A stretch of DNA of 6,207 nt from NCBI GenBank assembly GCA_020441225.1, contig JAGRMP010000599.1, positions 1-6,207 on the forward strand. Reading direction: 5' to 3'. A program made the position numbers and the translations under genes. Positions 1 through 6,207 of the stretch are shown in pieces; position 1 is the first letter of the stretch; each line of letters opens with the position of its first letter. The stretch is from Maritimibacter sp. (lineage in GTDB: Bacteria > Pseudomonadota > Alphaproteobacteria > Rhodobacterales > Rhodobacteraceae). The notes beneath the pieces are model-generated. The model was not told the origin of the DNA. It ran no database searches and was given only the letters and a program-made list of their open reading frames with translations.

Positions 1-527
1 TGGACGCCGAGCTTTCCGTAGGCGCCCGTATTGCGGTAGAGCGTCTTGAACATGAAGATCCGCCAGGGCCAGGCCATGACCTCGGGCGCGGCGCGGGTGA
101 AGGTTTCAAGCACCGGCGCGTCGGTATGATCCCGCACCCCGCAATTGCCGAAGACCCGCCAGGTGAGCGTGATCGCGTCGGCCTCGGGGAGCGCGGCCAG
201 AAGGGCGGCGAGGGTATGGTCGCCGGTGTGGATGTTGACGAATTCGTCGATGTCGAGCGCGACCAGCCAGTCGGCGTCCCGCACCGCCGGGTGGGCATCG
301 GCGCGTTTGAGCCCGGCGAACTGGATGCCGCCCTCGTGGGGGCCCGGATTGGGCACATGATGCACCGGCGCAATCTCGGCTAGCCGGTCGAGCATGGCGT
401 CGGTGCCGTCGTCGCAATCGTTCGAGAGCGCGACGACGTCGGTGATCCCGATCCCGAGGTGATGCGCGATCCATTCGAGCAGGAAGGCGCCCTCGTTGCG
501 GACAGTGACGACGGCGGTGATCCGCAT
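1..527 (-). CDS. GT2-type 'DVDEF' glycosyltransferase, 3' part outside the window
   Basis: The reading frame opens at an ATG at 527 and runs off the left edge after 175 codons, so the C-terminus is missing. The N-terminus reads MRITAVVTVRNEGAFLLEW, the start of a GT-A fold of the Glyco_tranf_2_4 / GT92-like kind. A 'SNDCDDGTDAMLDRL' nucleotide-sugar segment follows at residues 35-49. The DxD metal-binding motif is DIDEF at 92-96, followed by VNIHTGDHTL. Near the edge comes FKTLYRNTGAYGKLGV, matching the FKTMTKNIGAYEKL of the fusion protein at 1260-3602. No signal peptide or membrane segment is seen, so it probably acts in the cytoplasm on a glycan precursor. The ATG overlaps the TGA of the methyltransferase gene by one base (TGATG), and a GAAAGG lies six bases upstream. 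The family call is well supported; donor and acceptor sugars are unknown. Confidence 0.88.
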   Translation of the reverse strand, partial: MRITAVVTVRNEGAFLLEWIAHHLGIGITDVVALSNDCDDGTDAMLDRLAEIAPVHHVPNPGPHEGGIQFAGLKRADAHPAVRDADWLVALDIDEFVNIHTGDHTLAALLAALPEADAITLTWRVFGNCGVRDHTDAPVLETFTRAAPEVMAWPWRIFMFKTLYRNTGAYGKLGV

Positions 528-1252
528 CACCAGCCTTTCAGGAAGGTCACGACCTTCTTGTTCGAGGTCTTGGGGTAGAAGGTGAGGCCCGCCGCGTGGA
601 AGGCGTCGAACACCGCCTGCACGCCGCTTTGGCCGATCCATTGCGGATGCAGCTCGACCACGGCCACCCGGACCGACGAGAGATCGGCCAGCGGCAGGAG
701 ATCGGCTTCCGCCCCCTCGATGTCGCAGACCAGCGCGGTCGGGCGGATCCCGGCCATCACCGGGCCGATGGCGCGCATCGGGACCGCGTGGGTCGCGACC
801 ACGGGGCTGTCGAGCCCCGGAGGCGCGGGGGAAAGCGACGAGGCCGCGAAGTCTTCGCGTTCGTAGAAGGTGGCGCTGCCGTCCTCGGCCCCGAGCAGCG
901 CATGGGTCAGCGTGACCCGGTCCGCGACCCCGTTGGCCGCGTGGACGCGGCGAATATAGGAGAGGGTGGAGGGGTTGGCCTCGAAGGTATGGACGGCGCG
1001 GGCCTTGCAGCTCTTCGCCATCAGCGTCGACATGAAGCCGATCCCGGCGCCGAGCTCCAGCGCCACGTCGTCGGGGCCGACCAGCGCACGGACCGCGTCG
1101 GCCTCGCGCCGCTCATATTGCCGGCTGCGCAGGAGCCGCCGGGTCCTGGCGGTGAGGGTGTTCGGATCATCGGGGAAAATCAGCCCGCGCGAACGGATCA
1201 CGCCTTGCGCTTCGGGCGGTTCGAGAGCCGTTTTGCCGTCGCCGTCCATCAT
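527..1252 (-). CDS. FkbM-family SAM-dependent methyltransferase
   Basis: The 241-residue protein is the usual size for the FkbM family, whose members mostly O-methylate sugars or other small hydroxylated groups. The SAM-binding glycine loop is LELGAGIGF at residues 65-73. The acidic end of the second strand is FEANP at 90-94. The FkbM-typical CDIEGAEADLL lies at 176-186, followed by VELHP at 199-203. The first 40 residues are a polar extension without a recognised motif. It lies seven bases downstream of the fusion gene and its stop overlaps the next glycosyltransferase start, so it is surely in the operon, and methylation of the same glycan is the simplest inference. Two adjacent ATGs (1252 and 1249) are possible. 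The GAGGGG that overlaps the preceding stop codon is better spaced for 1249, which would remove one residue. Substrate unknown. Confidence 0.9.
   Translation of the reverse strand: MMDGDGKTALEPPEAQGVIRSRGLIFPDDPNTLTARTRRLLRSRQYERREADAVRALVGPDDVALELGAGIGFMSTLMAKSCKARAVHTFEANPSTLSYIRRVHAANGVADRVTLTHALLGAEDGSATFYEREDFAASSLSPAPPGLDSPVVATHAVPMRAIGPVMAGIRPTALVCDIEGAEADLLPLADLSSVRVAVVELHPQWIGQSGVQAVFDAFHAAGLTFYPKTSNKKVVTFLKGW
534..539 (-). promoter_or_regulatory. Ribosome binding site of the left-edge glycosyltransferase
   Basis: GAAAGG on the minus strand lies within the last codons of the methyltransferase gene, six bases before the ATG at 527, and supports that start. Confidence 0.45.
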
Positions 1253-1255
1253 CCG

Positions 1256-1261
1256 CCCCTC
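1256..1261 (-). promoter_or_regulatory. Ribosome binding site overlapping a stop codon, FkbM gene
   Basis: GAGGGG on the minus strand begins within the TGA of the fusion gene. It is three bases from the ATG at 1252 and six from the ATG at 1249, so it mildly favours the second start. The overlap couples this gene to the one before it. Confidence 0.5.
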
Positions 1262-3602
1262 AGTTCTCCACGTCGAGCGCGAGCGCGTAGGCGACCCGCT
1301 CCATTTCGGTGAGATCGGTGCCCACCGCCTGGTCGTACAGCTCGGCGAACTCGGGCATCCCGCGCAGTTCCGCCGCCTTGGCCTTGTGCCAGGCGACGCC
1401 GGCCTCGTGCAGGCGTTTCACCTCCGGGTCGGCCATGAGCCGCATCCTCTCGGCGCGCACCCGGGGGATGTTGCGCTTGATGGTGACGTCTTTGTTGCCG
1501 CCCCAGTCCATCCGCACCCAGTAGCTGAGCCCGATGCCGCGGTCGACATGCAGCGCGCGGCCGCGCTGGCGCTTGACGAGGAAGCTTTCGGCCGAGCGCA
1601 GCGCGTAATGGTTGAGCTGCAGCATGTCGTAGCCGATGCTGCGCAGATCCGAGCGCCAGCCGGACTCGTGGTAATTCGGCGTCATTTCCGCGCCCGAGCC
1701 ATTGACCCATTTGATCGGTTCCGCAGGGGTCTCGCCGAGCTTGTTGGGCCGGTGGCAGGAGAGCTTTTCATAGGCGCCGATGTTCTTGGTCATGGTCTTG
1801 AAGCCCCAGGCGGTATGGGGTTTCGGGCAGTATTTCGGCGCCGCCTGGTCGAACTGGTCGATCACCAGCTTGTCTTCGAACCGCTCGATGCCGTTGTGGC
1901 CGAAGAGCCGCCAGGTCATCGCCACGTTGGTCGCATCGGGCACCCGGTCGAAGAAATCGGCGAGCGTGCCGTCGCCGACCCGGATGTTGATGAACTCGTC
2001 GACATCGATATGGATCACCCACTCGGCCCGTTCGATCAGCGGTTCGGCGAGCGATTTGTCGAGCGCGTGCTGTTGCGGCGAGTTGCCCTGCCAGTCGTCG
2101 TTGTTGCGGTGCTGGACGATGCCGAGCGCCTGCAACCGGTCGAGCAGGGCGTCGGTGCCGTCGCTGCAGCCGTTGGTGTAGATCAGGAAATTGTCGACCC
2201 CGATCATCCGGTGATAGGCGATCCATTCGAGGATGTAGGGCGCTTCGTCCTTCATGCAGGCAACGATGACGTTGCCGGTGTTGCCCTCCGGCAGGAGCCG
2301 CATGGGCGCTTCGGGAAAGGCGGCGGCGAGCTCCTCTTCGTTCACCCGGCCCATCCGGTTGTGCGGCGCGAAGCGGCCGGTGCGCAGCGCGTGGAAGTTT
2401 TCCTTGGCGCGCGGGCTGAGGATCTTCTCTGCGGTCGGGGTGAGCGTGTCGGCGCCCTGCGCCATTGCGACATCGCGGTGCTTGCGCGCCGCTTCGGCGG
2501 CCGCACGCGCCTCTTTCGTGACCTGGTCGATCCGCGGCAGGAAGGCGGCGGCGTATTGCGTGGCGCGAAAACCGAATTTCGGGTCGGCCTCGACGAAAGC
2601 GGCGGCGGCGGGCGGCGGGGTGAGCGCGTTGCCGACCTTGGGAAAGGCGACGGCGAGGTCGAGGTTTTCGGCCCGGAACCGGTGCGACAGATCGTAGAGG
2701 CTGCCGGGGTCGAGCGGATCGCCCTCGATCGCCACTTCCGCGAGCAGCCGGGCCCAGAGCTGGCGCGGAATGTGGCGGCCGGTTTCGAGCAGGCGAACGA
2801 AGACCTCGTTCATTTGCCGCCAGCGCGCCAGCGTCGCGGCGGAGACCTCGGGTTCGGGGGGCAGCTCCGGCGCTTTGCCGATATTGTCCTCGATCCCGAG
2901 CATGTCGCGCAGCTCGTCGGTGAGGCCGGCGCCGTTGAACCGGGCGGGATTGTAGCTGCGCAGCTCGACCGCGTCGTCGCCGAAAACCCGTTGCCAGCGG
3001 CTCACCAGGCTTTGGTAGTCGAGCCAGTGCGGTGCGGCCTGGACCTCGGGGAAGCCGCGCGTGGCCGGCGCGATCGTCGCCCAGTCGACCAGCGCGGCGC
3101 GGCGCCAGTTGGGCGCGTCCGCCAGCGCCAGTTCGCGCACCAGGGAGGTGGTGCGCCCCTCGGCCAGCGCCAGGGCATAGTGACGCGCGAGCACCCGGGT
3201 CTGTTCGTCGACATGGGCGATGATGCGGATCTCATCGGCGTGTTCGCCGAGCAGCGCCTTGAGCCGTTCGAGCTCGGAGCGGTTGGGCAGGGTGGCGAGC
3301 TGGGCGGCGGAGAGCACGTAGGTCTCGGGCCTGGCCTTGTCGAGCTCGCCCGCGATGTCGCCGGCGACGGTACGGTACAGCCGTTCCTGCGCCGCTGCGC
3401 GGGCGAAACCGCGGGCGTGACGCAGCGGGTCGATATGTCCCGGGTCGCTGACCGCCATGTACAGCCGGGTATGGTTCTTGCGGCCGAGCACGCGGCTGTA
3501 GAGCAGCCCCATCTTTTCGAGCTTGCCGCGCTTGGCGTCGAGCAGGGACTGCAGCGCTTCCGCGCCGCAGCGGGGCAAGCCGATATGCAGCACGATACGC
3601 AT
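1260..3602 (-). CDS. Fusion: degenerate sulfotransferase-like domain plus 'DVDEF' glycosyltransferase
   Basis: The 780-residue protein has two parts. Residues 1-240 look like a bacterial sulfotransferase-like domain: an opening strand and loop MRIVLHIGLPRCGAEALQSL, a strand-helix unit RIIAHVDEQTRVLARHYA at 126-143, and LDYQSLVSRWQRVFGDD at 194-210, typical of these proteins. The PAPS loop is abnormal: where the upstream gene has PKSGTTT, this one has PRCGAEA, and the basic residue of the second PAPS site is an acidic residue. Residues 241-440 are a variable linker, helical and Ala-rich around 360-385. Residues 443-700 are a GT-A domain with NVIVACMKDEAPYILEW, YTNGCSDGTDALLDRL at 475-490, DVDEF at 533-537, CHRPNK at 616-621 and LNHYALRS at 663-670. 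The GT half should be active; the first half is probably a binding or scaffold module. The ATG overlaps the previous stop as TGATG. No membrane segment is seen. Confidence 0.88.
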   Translation of the reverse strand: MRIVLHIGLPRCGAEALQSLLDAKRGKLEKMGLLYSRVLGRKNHTRLYMAVSDPGHIDPLRHARGFARAAAQERLYRTVAGDIAGELDKARPETYVLSAAQLATLPNRSELERLKALLGEHADEIRIIAHVDEQTRVLARHYALALAEGRTTSLVRELALADAPNWRRAALVDWATIAPATRGFPEVQAAPHWLDYQSLVSRWQRVFGDDAVELRSYNPARFNGAGLTDELRDMLGIEDNIGKAPELPPEPEVSAATLARWRQMNEVFVRLLETGRHIPRQLWARLLAEVAIEGDPLDPGSLYDLSHRFRAENLDLAVAFPKVGNALTPPPAAAAFVEADPKFGFRATQYAAAFLPRIDQVTKEARAAAEAARKHRDVAMAQGADTLTPTAEKILSPRAKENFHALRTGRFAPHNRMGRVNEEELAAAFPEAPMRLLPEGNTGNVIVACMKDEAPYILEWIAYHRMIGVDNFLIYTNGCSDGTDALLDRLQALGIVQHRNNDDWQGNSPQQHALDKSLAEPLIERAEWVIHIDVDEFINIRVGDGTLADFFDRVPDATNVAMTWRLFGHNGIERFEDKLVIDQFDQAAPKYCPKPHTAWGFKTMTKNIGAYEKLSCHRPNKLGETPAEPIKWVNGSGAEMTPNYHESGWRSDLRSIGYDMLQLNHYALRSAESFLVKRQRGRALHVDRGIGLSYWVRMDWGGNKDVTIKRNIPRVRAERMRLMADPEVKRLHEAGVAWHKAKAAELRGMPEFAELYDQAVGTDLTEMERVAYALALDVEN

Positions 3603-4273
3603 CAGGCGGTTTCACCCTCCGGGCGGTTTTCGTTCACGTTGGCCTTGCCCCACCAGGGCAGATCCAGCCCAAGGAAATCGGCGATCCGGTCGCGTGCGGC
3701 GGGGTCTTCGACGTCGTAGTCGAGAAAGTCGTCGGCGCCTTTGAAGACCTGGCGGCAAAAGGCGGTGTGGCCCTCGATCCAGCGTTCGAGCTCGCCCGGT
3801 TTGGCGCCGAAACCCTCGGGCAGGCCAGGTACGGCGTTGGCCGGCAGGCGGGTCTTGCCGAGGTTCGACCAGCGCCGCATGGACCCTGCGTGTTTCGCCG
3901 GATCGCGGTAGGAGAGGATGAACCTGGCGCCGGGGTAGTGCGCGCGGATCGCGGCGAGCAGCGCCCAGTCGGTCTGGGGCCAGAGGTTTTTGCCTTCGCG
4001 GACGATTTCGATCTCAGTGAAGGCGTTGAATTCGTGCAGGTGATGCAGCGGATCGCCGGTGGCGAAATAGCCGTCGTACATCAACCTGCCGACGAAGCCG
4101 CGCATGGTGCTGGACTGGCCCGCGCGGATTTTCCAGTCGGCCACCCGCATTCCGGCGTGCTTCAGCGCTTCGCCGAGCGTGGTGGTGCCGGATTTCGGCA
4201 GGCCGAGGTTGATGACCCGCAGCTCGTCGGGGATCGCGATCGCGGACGGGGGGGCGACGGTGGGAGCGGTCAT
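3602..4273 (-). CDS. Small PAPS-dependent sulfotransferase
   Basis: The 223-residue protein carries both PAPS-binding signatures. The 5'-phosphosulfate loop is LGLPKSGTTTLG at residues 23-34, with Lys27 as the expected catalytic lysine. The 3'-phosphate site lies in RFILSYRDPAKHAGSMRRW at 117-135, where Arg123 and Ser131 keep the eight-residue spacing found in known sulfotransferases. The C-terminal FLDYDVED...FLGLDLPWW pattern (183-208) and the short length resemble the Sulfotransfer_4-type family. It should move sulfate from PAPS to a hydroxyl or amine. In this operon, flanked on both sides by glycosyltransferases, a sugar acceptor is the likeliest inference. The start overlaps the upstream stop by four bases (ATGA) and has an AAGGAG eight bases away. 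An amino-terminal stretch of about 18 residues, rich in Ala and Pro, precedes the first strand. It could also sulfate a small molecule or lipid. Confidence 0.9.
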   Translation of the reverse strand: MTAPTVAPPSAIAIPDELRVINLGLPKSGTTTLGEALKHAGMRVADWKIRAGQSSTMRGFVGRLMYDGYFATGDPLHHLHEFNAFTEIEIVREGKNLWPQTDWALLAAIRAHYPGARFILSYRDPAKHAGSMRRWSNLGKTRLPANAVPGLPEGFGAKPGELERWIEGHTAFCRQVFKGADDFLDYDVEDPAARDRIADFLGLDLPWWGKANVNENRPEGETA

Positions 4274-5322
4274 GCGATCAGCTCCTTCAACGCCAGCTCC
4301 GCCGGACTTTCATGCGGCAGGGTCTTGAGCCGGTCCATCAACGCCCGGTAGCCCGGTTGTGCGAGCAGCCGGTCGCGGGCGGCACGATGCGCCCAGACCG
4401 CCTCCTCGTGCAGGGCGGCGAGGTGCAGGTCCTCGTTCAGCCGGTCGAGCTCGGCCTGCAGCCGCGGCAGGTAGCGGTGGATCGAGGTGTCTTTCCACGC
4501 CGGGTCGTTGCGTTCGCGCCAATAGGTGTCGTCGAAGCTGCGCCCCTCGCGGTTGACGTCGCCGCGGGCGTTCTTGACCAGGTAGCTGTCGAGCGAGCGC
4601 AGCGCGTAGTGGTTGAGGGTGGCGAAGCGCCGCGCGCCCTTCGCGGGAAATTTGCGGATCCGCCGTTTCATCGCCGCGAGGCGGAACCGCCAGGGCACGT
4701 CGCGGCCCGCGCCATCGGTCCAGCGAAACGCCTTTTCGCGCGCCAGGTGGTCTTTCAGAAACGGTCGATGCGCGCCGTAGTATTTGACCGGCAGATCCCT
4801 GCGGATCAGGGTCTTGACCTCTTGCGCCGTCTCCGCGCACCAGATGTCGGGGTCGTGCGAACGGGTGAATTGCTCGATCACCGGCCGGTCTTCGAACCGC
4901 TCGACACCGTTGTTGGCGAAGAACTGGAAGGTCACGGAGATTGCCGAGGGGTCGCCGCAGGCGGCGATCAGCTCGGGGATCGTGCCGCCGCCGACATGGA
5001 TGTTGAGAAATTCGTCGACATCGGCGATCCAGACCCAGTCGGCCTCGGTCACCACCGGTCGGGTGGCGGCGTCCTTCAGCGCTTCCATCTGGAAATTGCG
5101 GCCCTGGGCGGGGTTGGGCAGGTGGGTGACGATCCCCATCTCTTCCAGTCGGTCGAGGATGCGGTCGGTCGCATCGGTGCAGTCGTTGGAATAGAACAGG
5201 AAATCGGTCACCCCGATCACCCGGTTGAAGGCGATCCATTCGAGGAGAAACGGCCCCTCGTTCTTGACGCAGGTCACGGCCGTGATCTTCGGCCGCGCCG
5301 CATCTGTGGCGATTGCTGTCAT
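4270..5322 (-). CDS. GT2-type 'DVDEF' glycosyltransferase, first gene of the operon
   Basis: The 350-residue protein is a stand-alone GT-A glycosyltransferase of the same family as the other two in the operon. It opens with KITAVTCVKNEGPFLLEW (residues 12-29), followed by YSNDCTDATDRILDRL (44-59), the metal-binding DVDEF at 101-105 with LNIHVGGGT behind it, GVERFEDRPVIEQF (139-152), AHRP at 184-187 and LNHYALRS at 226-233. The conserved block near 226-242 is shared closely with the fusion protein. The ATG at 5322 is chosen over an in-frame GTG at 5379 because the 19 extra residues show no conservation with the two paralogues, which begin right at the first strand. The Shine-Dalgarno is weak (AGG, seven bases upstream). 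No membrane segment or signal peptide is seen. Donor and acceptor unknown. Confidence 0.9.
   Translation of the reverse strand: MTAIATDAARPKITAVTCVKNEGPFLLEWIAFNRVIGVTDFLFYSNDCTDATDRILDRLEEMGIVTHLPNPAQGRNFQMEALKDAATRPVVTEADWVWIADVDEFLNIHVGGGTIPELIAACGDPSAISVTFQFFANNGVERFEDRPVIEQFTRSHDPDIWCAETAQEVKTLIRRDLPVKYYGAHRPFLKDHLAREKAFRWTDGAGRDVPWRFRLAAMKRRIRKFPAKGARRFATLNHYALRSLDSYLVKNARGDVNREGRSFDDTYWRERNDPAWKDTSIHRYLPRLQAELDRLNEDLHLAALHEEAVWAHRAARDRLLAQPGYRALMDRLKTLPHESPAELALKELIA
4282..4287 (-). promoter_or_regulatory. Ribosome binding site of the sulfotransferase
   Basis: On the minus strand AAGGAG lies inside the last codons of the upstream glycosyltransferase, eight bases before the ATG at 4273. 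It supports that start and reinitiation at the ATGA overlap. Confidence 0.6.
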
Positions 5323-5565
5323 GGCTTTGCCTGCCTGGTCTGCTCTGCCTGCGATTGCGCGGGGCGCCCACGGCCCCACCGCCCGGTCTAACGCCGGATT
5401 GTTGAAGAAAATTGTCTCAAATCAGGCGGGAAATAGCAAACGTTTCCGCGGTGGGGACGACGAAGGTGCCGGGCTCCGGCCGATCTGAGGCCGTTGGGAC
5501 ACGGGCGTGAGGGCAGGCGGGGCCCGCGGTCGCACCGTGACCGAGGTCCGGGCGCAGCCCGCGGG
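5323..5565 (-). promoter_or_regulatory. Leader and candidate promoter region of the glycan operon
   Basis: This 243-base gap has no convincing gene. Between about 5399 and 5440 it is markedly AT-rich against a GC-rich background, the only such patch in the window. On the minus strand it contains TTTGCT and TTGAGACAATTTT, but no pair of -35 and -10 boxes with good spacing could be fixed. Placing the promoter here would give a leader of roughly 80-100 bases before the ATG at 5322. The location is inferred from composition and from being upstream of the first gene. Confidence 0.35.
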
Positions 5566-5910
5566 TCAGTCGCGCCAGCCGTCGAGCTGGCCGAAGTTCG
5601 AGATCGGCACCACGCCGGGGTCGGGCCGGTCGATGGGCCGCAGCCACTGCAACAGGGCGGGGCGCCTGTCCGGCTCCTCCCAGCTCAGCTTCGAGACGAA
5701 ATAGGGCGCCTCCCAGTCGTCGATCTCGTAGACGACGTGGTGCGACGTCGTGCTCGAGCCGATGGCGCGGATTGCCCCGATCTCGAAGAACGGGGAGAAC
5801 GGATCGTCCGGCCCCAGCTCGAGCGCGAGCTGGCGGGTGCATTCCGCCGCCTCGTCGGCGTCGAGCGCGCCCCATCCCGCGGGGAATTCTGTGCGTCGGG
5901 TCTCGGTCAT
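5566..5910 (-). CDS. Small acidic protein of unknown function
   Basis: This 114-residue protein is not recognised. It is soluble in appearance, with no signal peptide, membrane segment or cysteine pair. It is rich in Asp, Glu, Trp and Pro. A predicted helix (residues 17-32, ALDADEAAECTRQLAL) is followed by probable strands around 57-77 (HHVVYEIDDWEAPYFVSKL), and it ends in FGQLDGWRD. Codon use matches its neighbours, and the frame is intact from ATG to TGA, which supports a real gene. It is separated from the glycan operon by 243 non-coding bases and is divergent from the XdhC-family gene, so it probably has its own promoter. There is no Shine-Dalgarno upstream of the ATG. A different overlapping frame is open across the same stretch but has Arg/Pro-rich content typical of a shadow. 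Confidence 0.68.
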   Translation of the reverse strand: MTETRRTEFPAGWGALDADEAAECTRQLALELGPDDPFSPFFEIGAIRAIGSSTTSHHVVYEIDDWEAPYFVSKLSWEEPDRRPALLQWLRPIDRPDPGVVPISNFGQLDGWRD

Positions 5911-5916
5911 GGGGCG

Positions 5917-5944
5917 AAAATAGCGGGCTTTGGCGACCGCACAA
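5917..5944 (-). promoter_or_regulatory. Candidate promoter of the small unknown gene, possibly leaderless
   Basis: On the minus strand TTGTGC (5939-5944) and TATTTT (5917-5922) are 16 bases apart, a plausible though imperfect -35/-10 pair. The -10 box ends six bases before the ATG at 5910, which would place the transcription start at or next to the start codon. That fits the absence of a Shine-Dalgarno sequence. Confidence 0.3.
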
Positions 5945-6005
5945 TTGAAATGCGACCGGCGCGGTACGGGGCTATGGTGCGGGGCAGCCGTGCAACGCTT
6001 TGCCT

Positions 6006-6011
6006 GGAGGG
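6006..6011 (+). promoter_or_regulatory. Ribosome binding site of the XdhC/CoxI gene
   Basis: GGAGGG sits eight bases before the ATG at 6020 and fixes that start. It is the strongest Shine-Dalgarno sequence in the window. Confidence 0.7.
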
Positions 6012-6019
6012 AGCGGAAA

Positions 6020-6207
<188 letters not shown>

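Noticed and set aside
966..3719. A 917-codon open frame on the plus strand, antisense to the fusion and methyltransferase genes
   Set aside because: It spans several real minus-strand genes and their junctions, its protein is rich in Arg, Gly, Val and His with no family motif, and long antisense frames are expected opposite GC-rich genes with strong third-position GC.
4310..5371. A 353-codon minus-strand frame overlapping the first glycosyltransferase
   Set aside because: It is Arg/Pro/Ala-rich out-of-frame translation of the same DNA, with no motif and no ribosome binding site.
5322..5379. GTG at 5379 as the start of the first glycosyltransferase
   Set aside because: The 19 added residues have no counterpart in the two paralogues, and the ATG at 5322 places the first conserved strand near the N-terminus as in the left-edge gene.
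4312..5391. A 359-codon plus-strand frame opposite the first glycosyltransferase
   Set aside because: It is the same kind of antisense shadow; the minus-strand frame shows clear glycosyltransferase motifs and this one shows none.
5549..5561. CGGGC-loop-GCCCG hairpin just after the small unknown gene, considered as a terminator
   Set aside because: The stem is only five pairs with flanking mismatches and there is no T-run after it, so it is no better than chance in GC-rich DNA.
5417..5944. A 175-codon minus-strand frame covering the small acidic gene
   Set aside because: It is Arg-rich and low in diversity, extends through the intergenic region, and has no motif. The 5566-5910 frame has a balanced composition.
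5945..5978. TTGAAA and TATGGT considered as the promoter of the XdhC/CoxI gene
   Set aside because: The spacing is 22 bases, too long for a normal -35/-10 pair; no better pair was found in the divergent spacer.

Overview
This is GC-rich DNA with dense, same-strand, overlapping genes. Protein styles point to an alphaproteobacterium, most likely of the Rhodobacterales; this is an inference, because the window holds no taxonomic marker gene. No RNA gene, insertion sequence, CRISPR array or phage gene is visible.

Region 1 (1-5322, minus strand, read right to left) is one compact operon of five genes. In transcription order they are: a GT2-type glycosyltransferase of the 'DVDEF' kind (4270-5322); a small canonical PAPS-type sulfotransferase (3602-4273); a 780-residue protein joining a degenerate sulfotransferase-like domain to a second 'DVDEF' glycosyltransferase (1260-3602); an FkbM-type SAM methyltransferase (527-1252); and a third 'DVDEF' glycosyltransferase cut by the left edge (1-527). 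The junctions are a 4-base ATGA overlap, a 1-base TGATG overlap, a 7-base gap and a 1-base TGATG overlap, so translation is probably coupled throughout. None of the proteins shows a signal peptide or membrane segment. The natural reading is a cytoplasmic pathway that builds and decorates (sulfates, O-methylates) a surface or secreted glycan; the glycan itself cannot be read from sequence.

Region 2 (5323-5565) is non-coding. It holds the one clearly AT-rich patch of the window (about 5399-5440), the best place for the operon promoter.

Region 3 (5566-5910, minus) is a small acidic protein of unknown function with no Shine-Dalgarno sequence and a possible promoter placed so close to its ATG that the mRNA may be leaderless. 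A 109-base divergent spacer (5911-6019) separates it from the start of an XdhC/CoxI-family gene on the plus strand (6020 to the right edge). This marks the change from the glycan cluster to what is probably molybdenum-hydroxylase maturation.

The most notable items are the sulfotransferase-like/glycosyltransferase fusion, whose PAPS-binding residues look lost while an intact sulfotransferase sits immediately upstream, and the three diverged paralogous glycosyltransferases interleaved with sulfate and methyl transfer genes in one operon.
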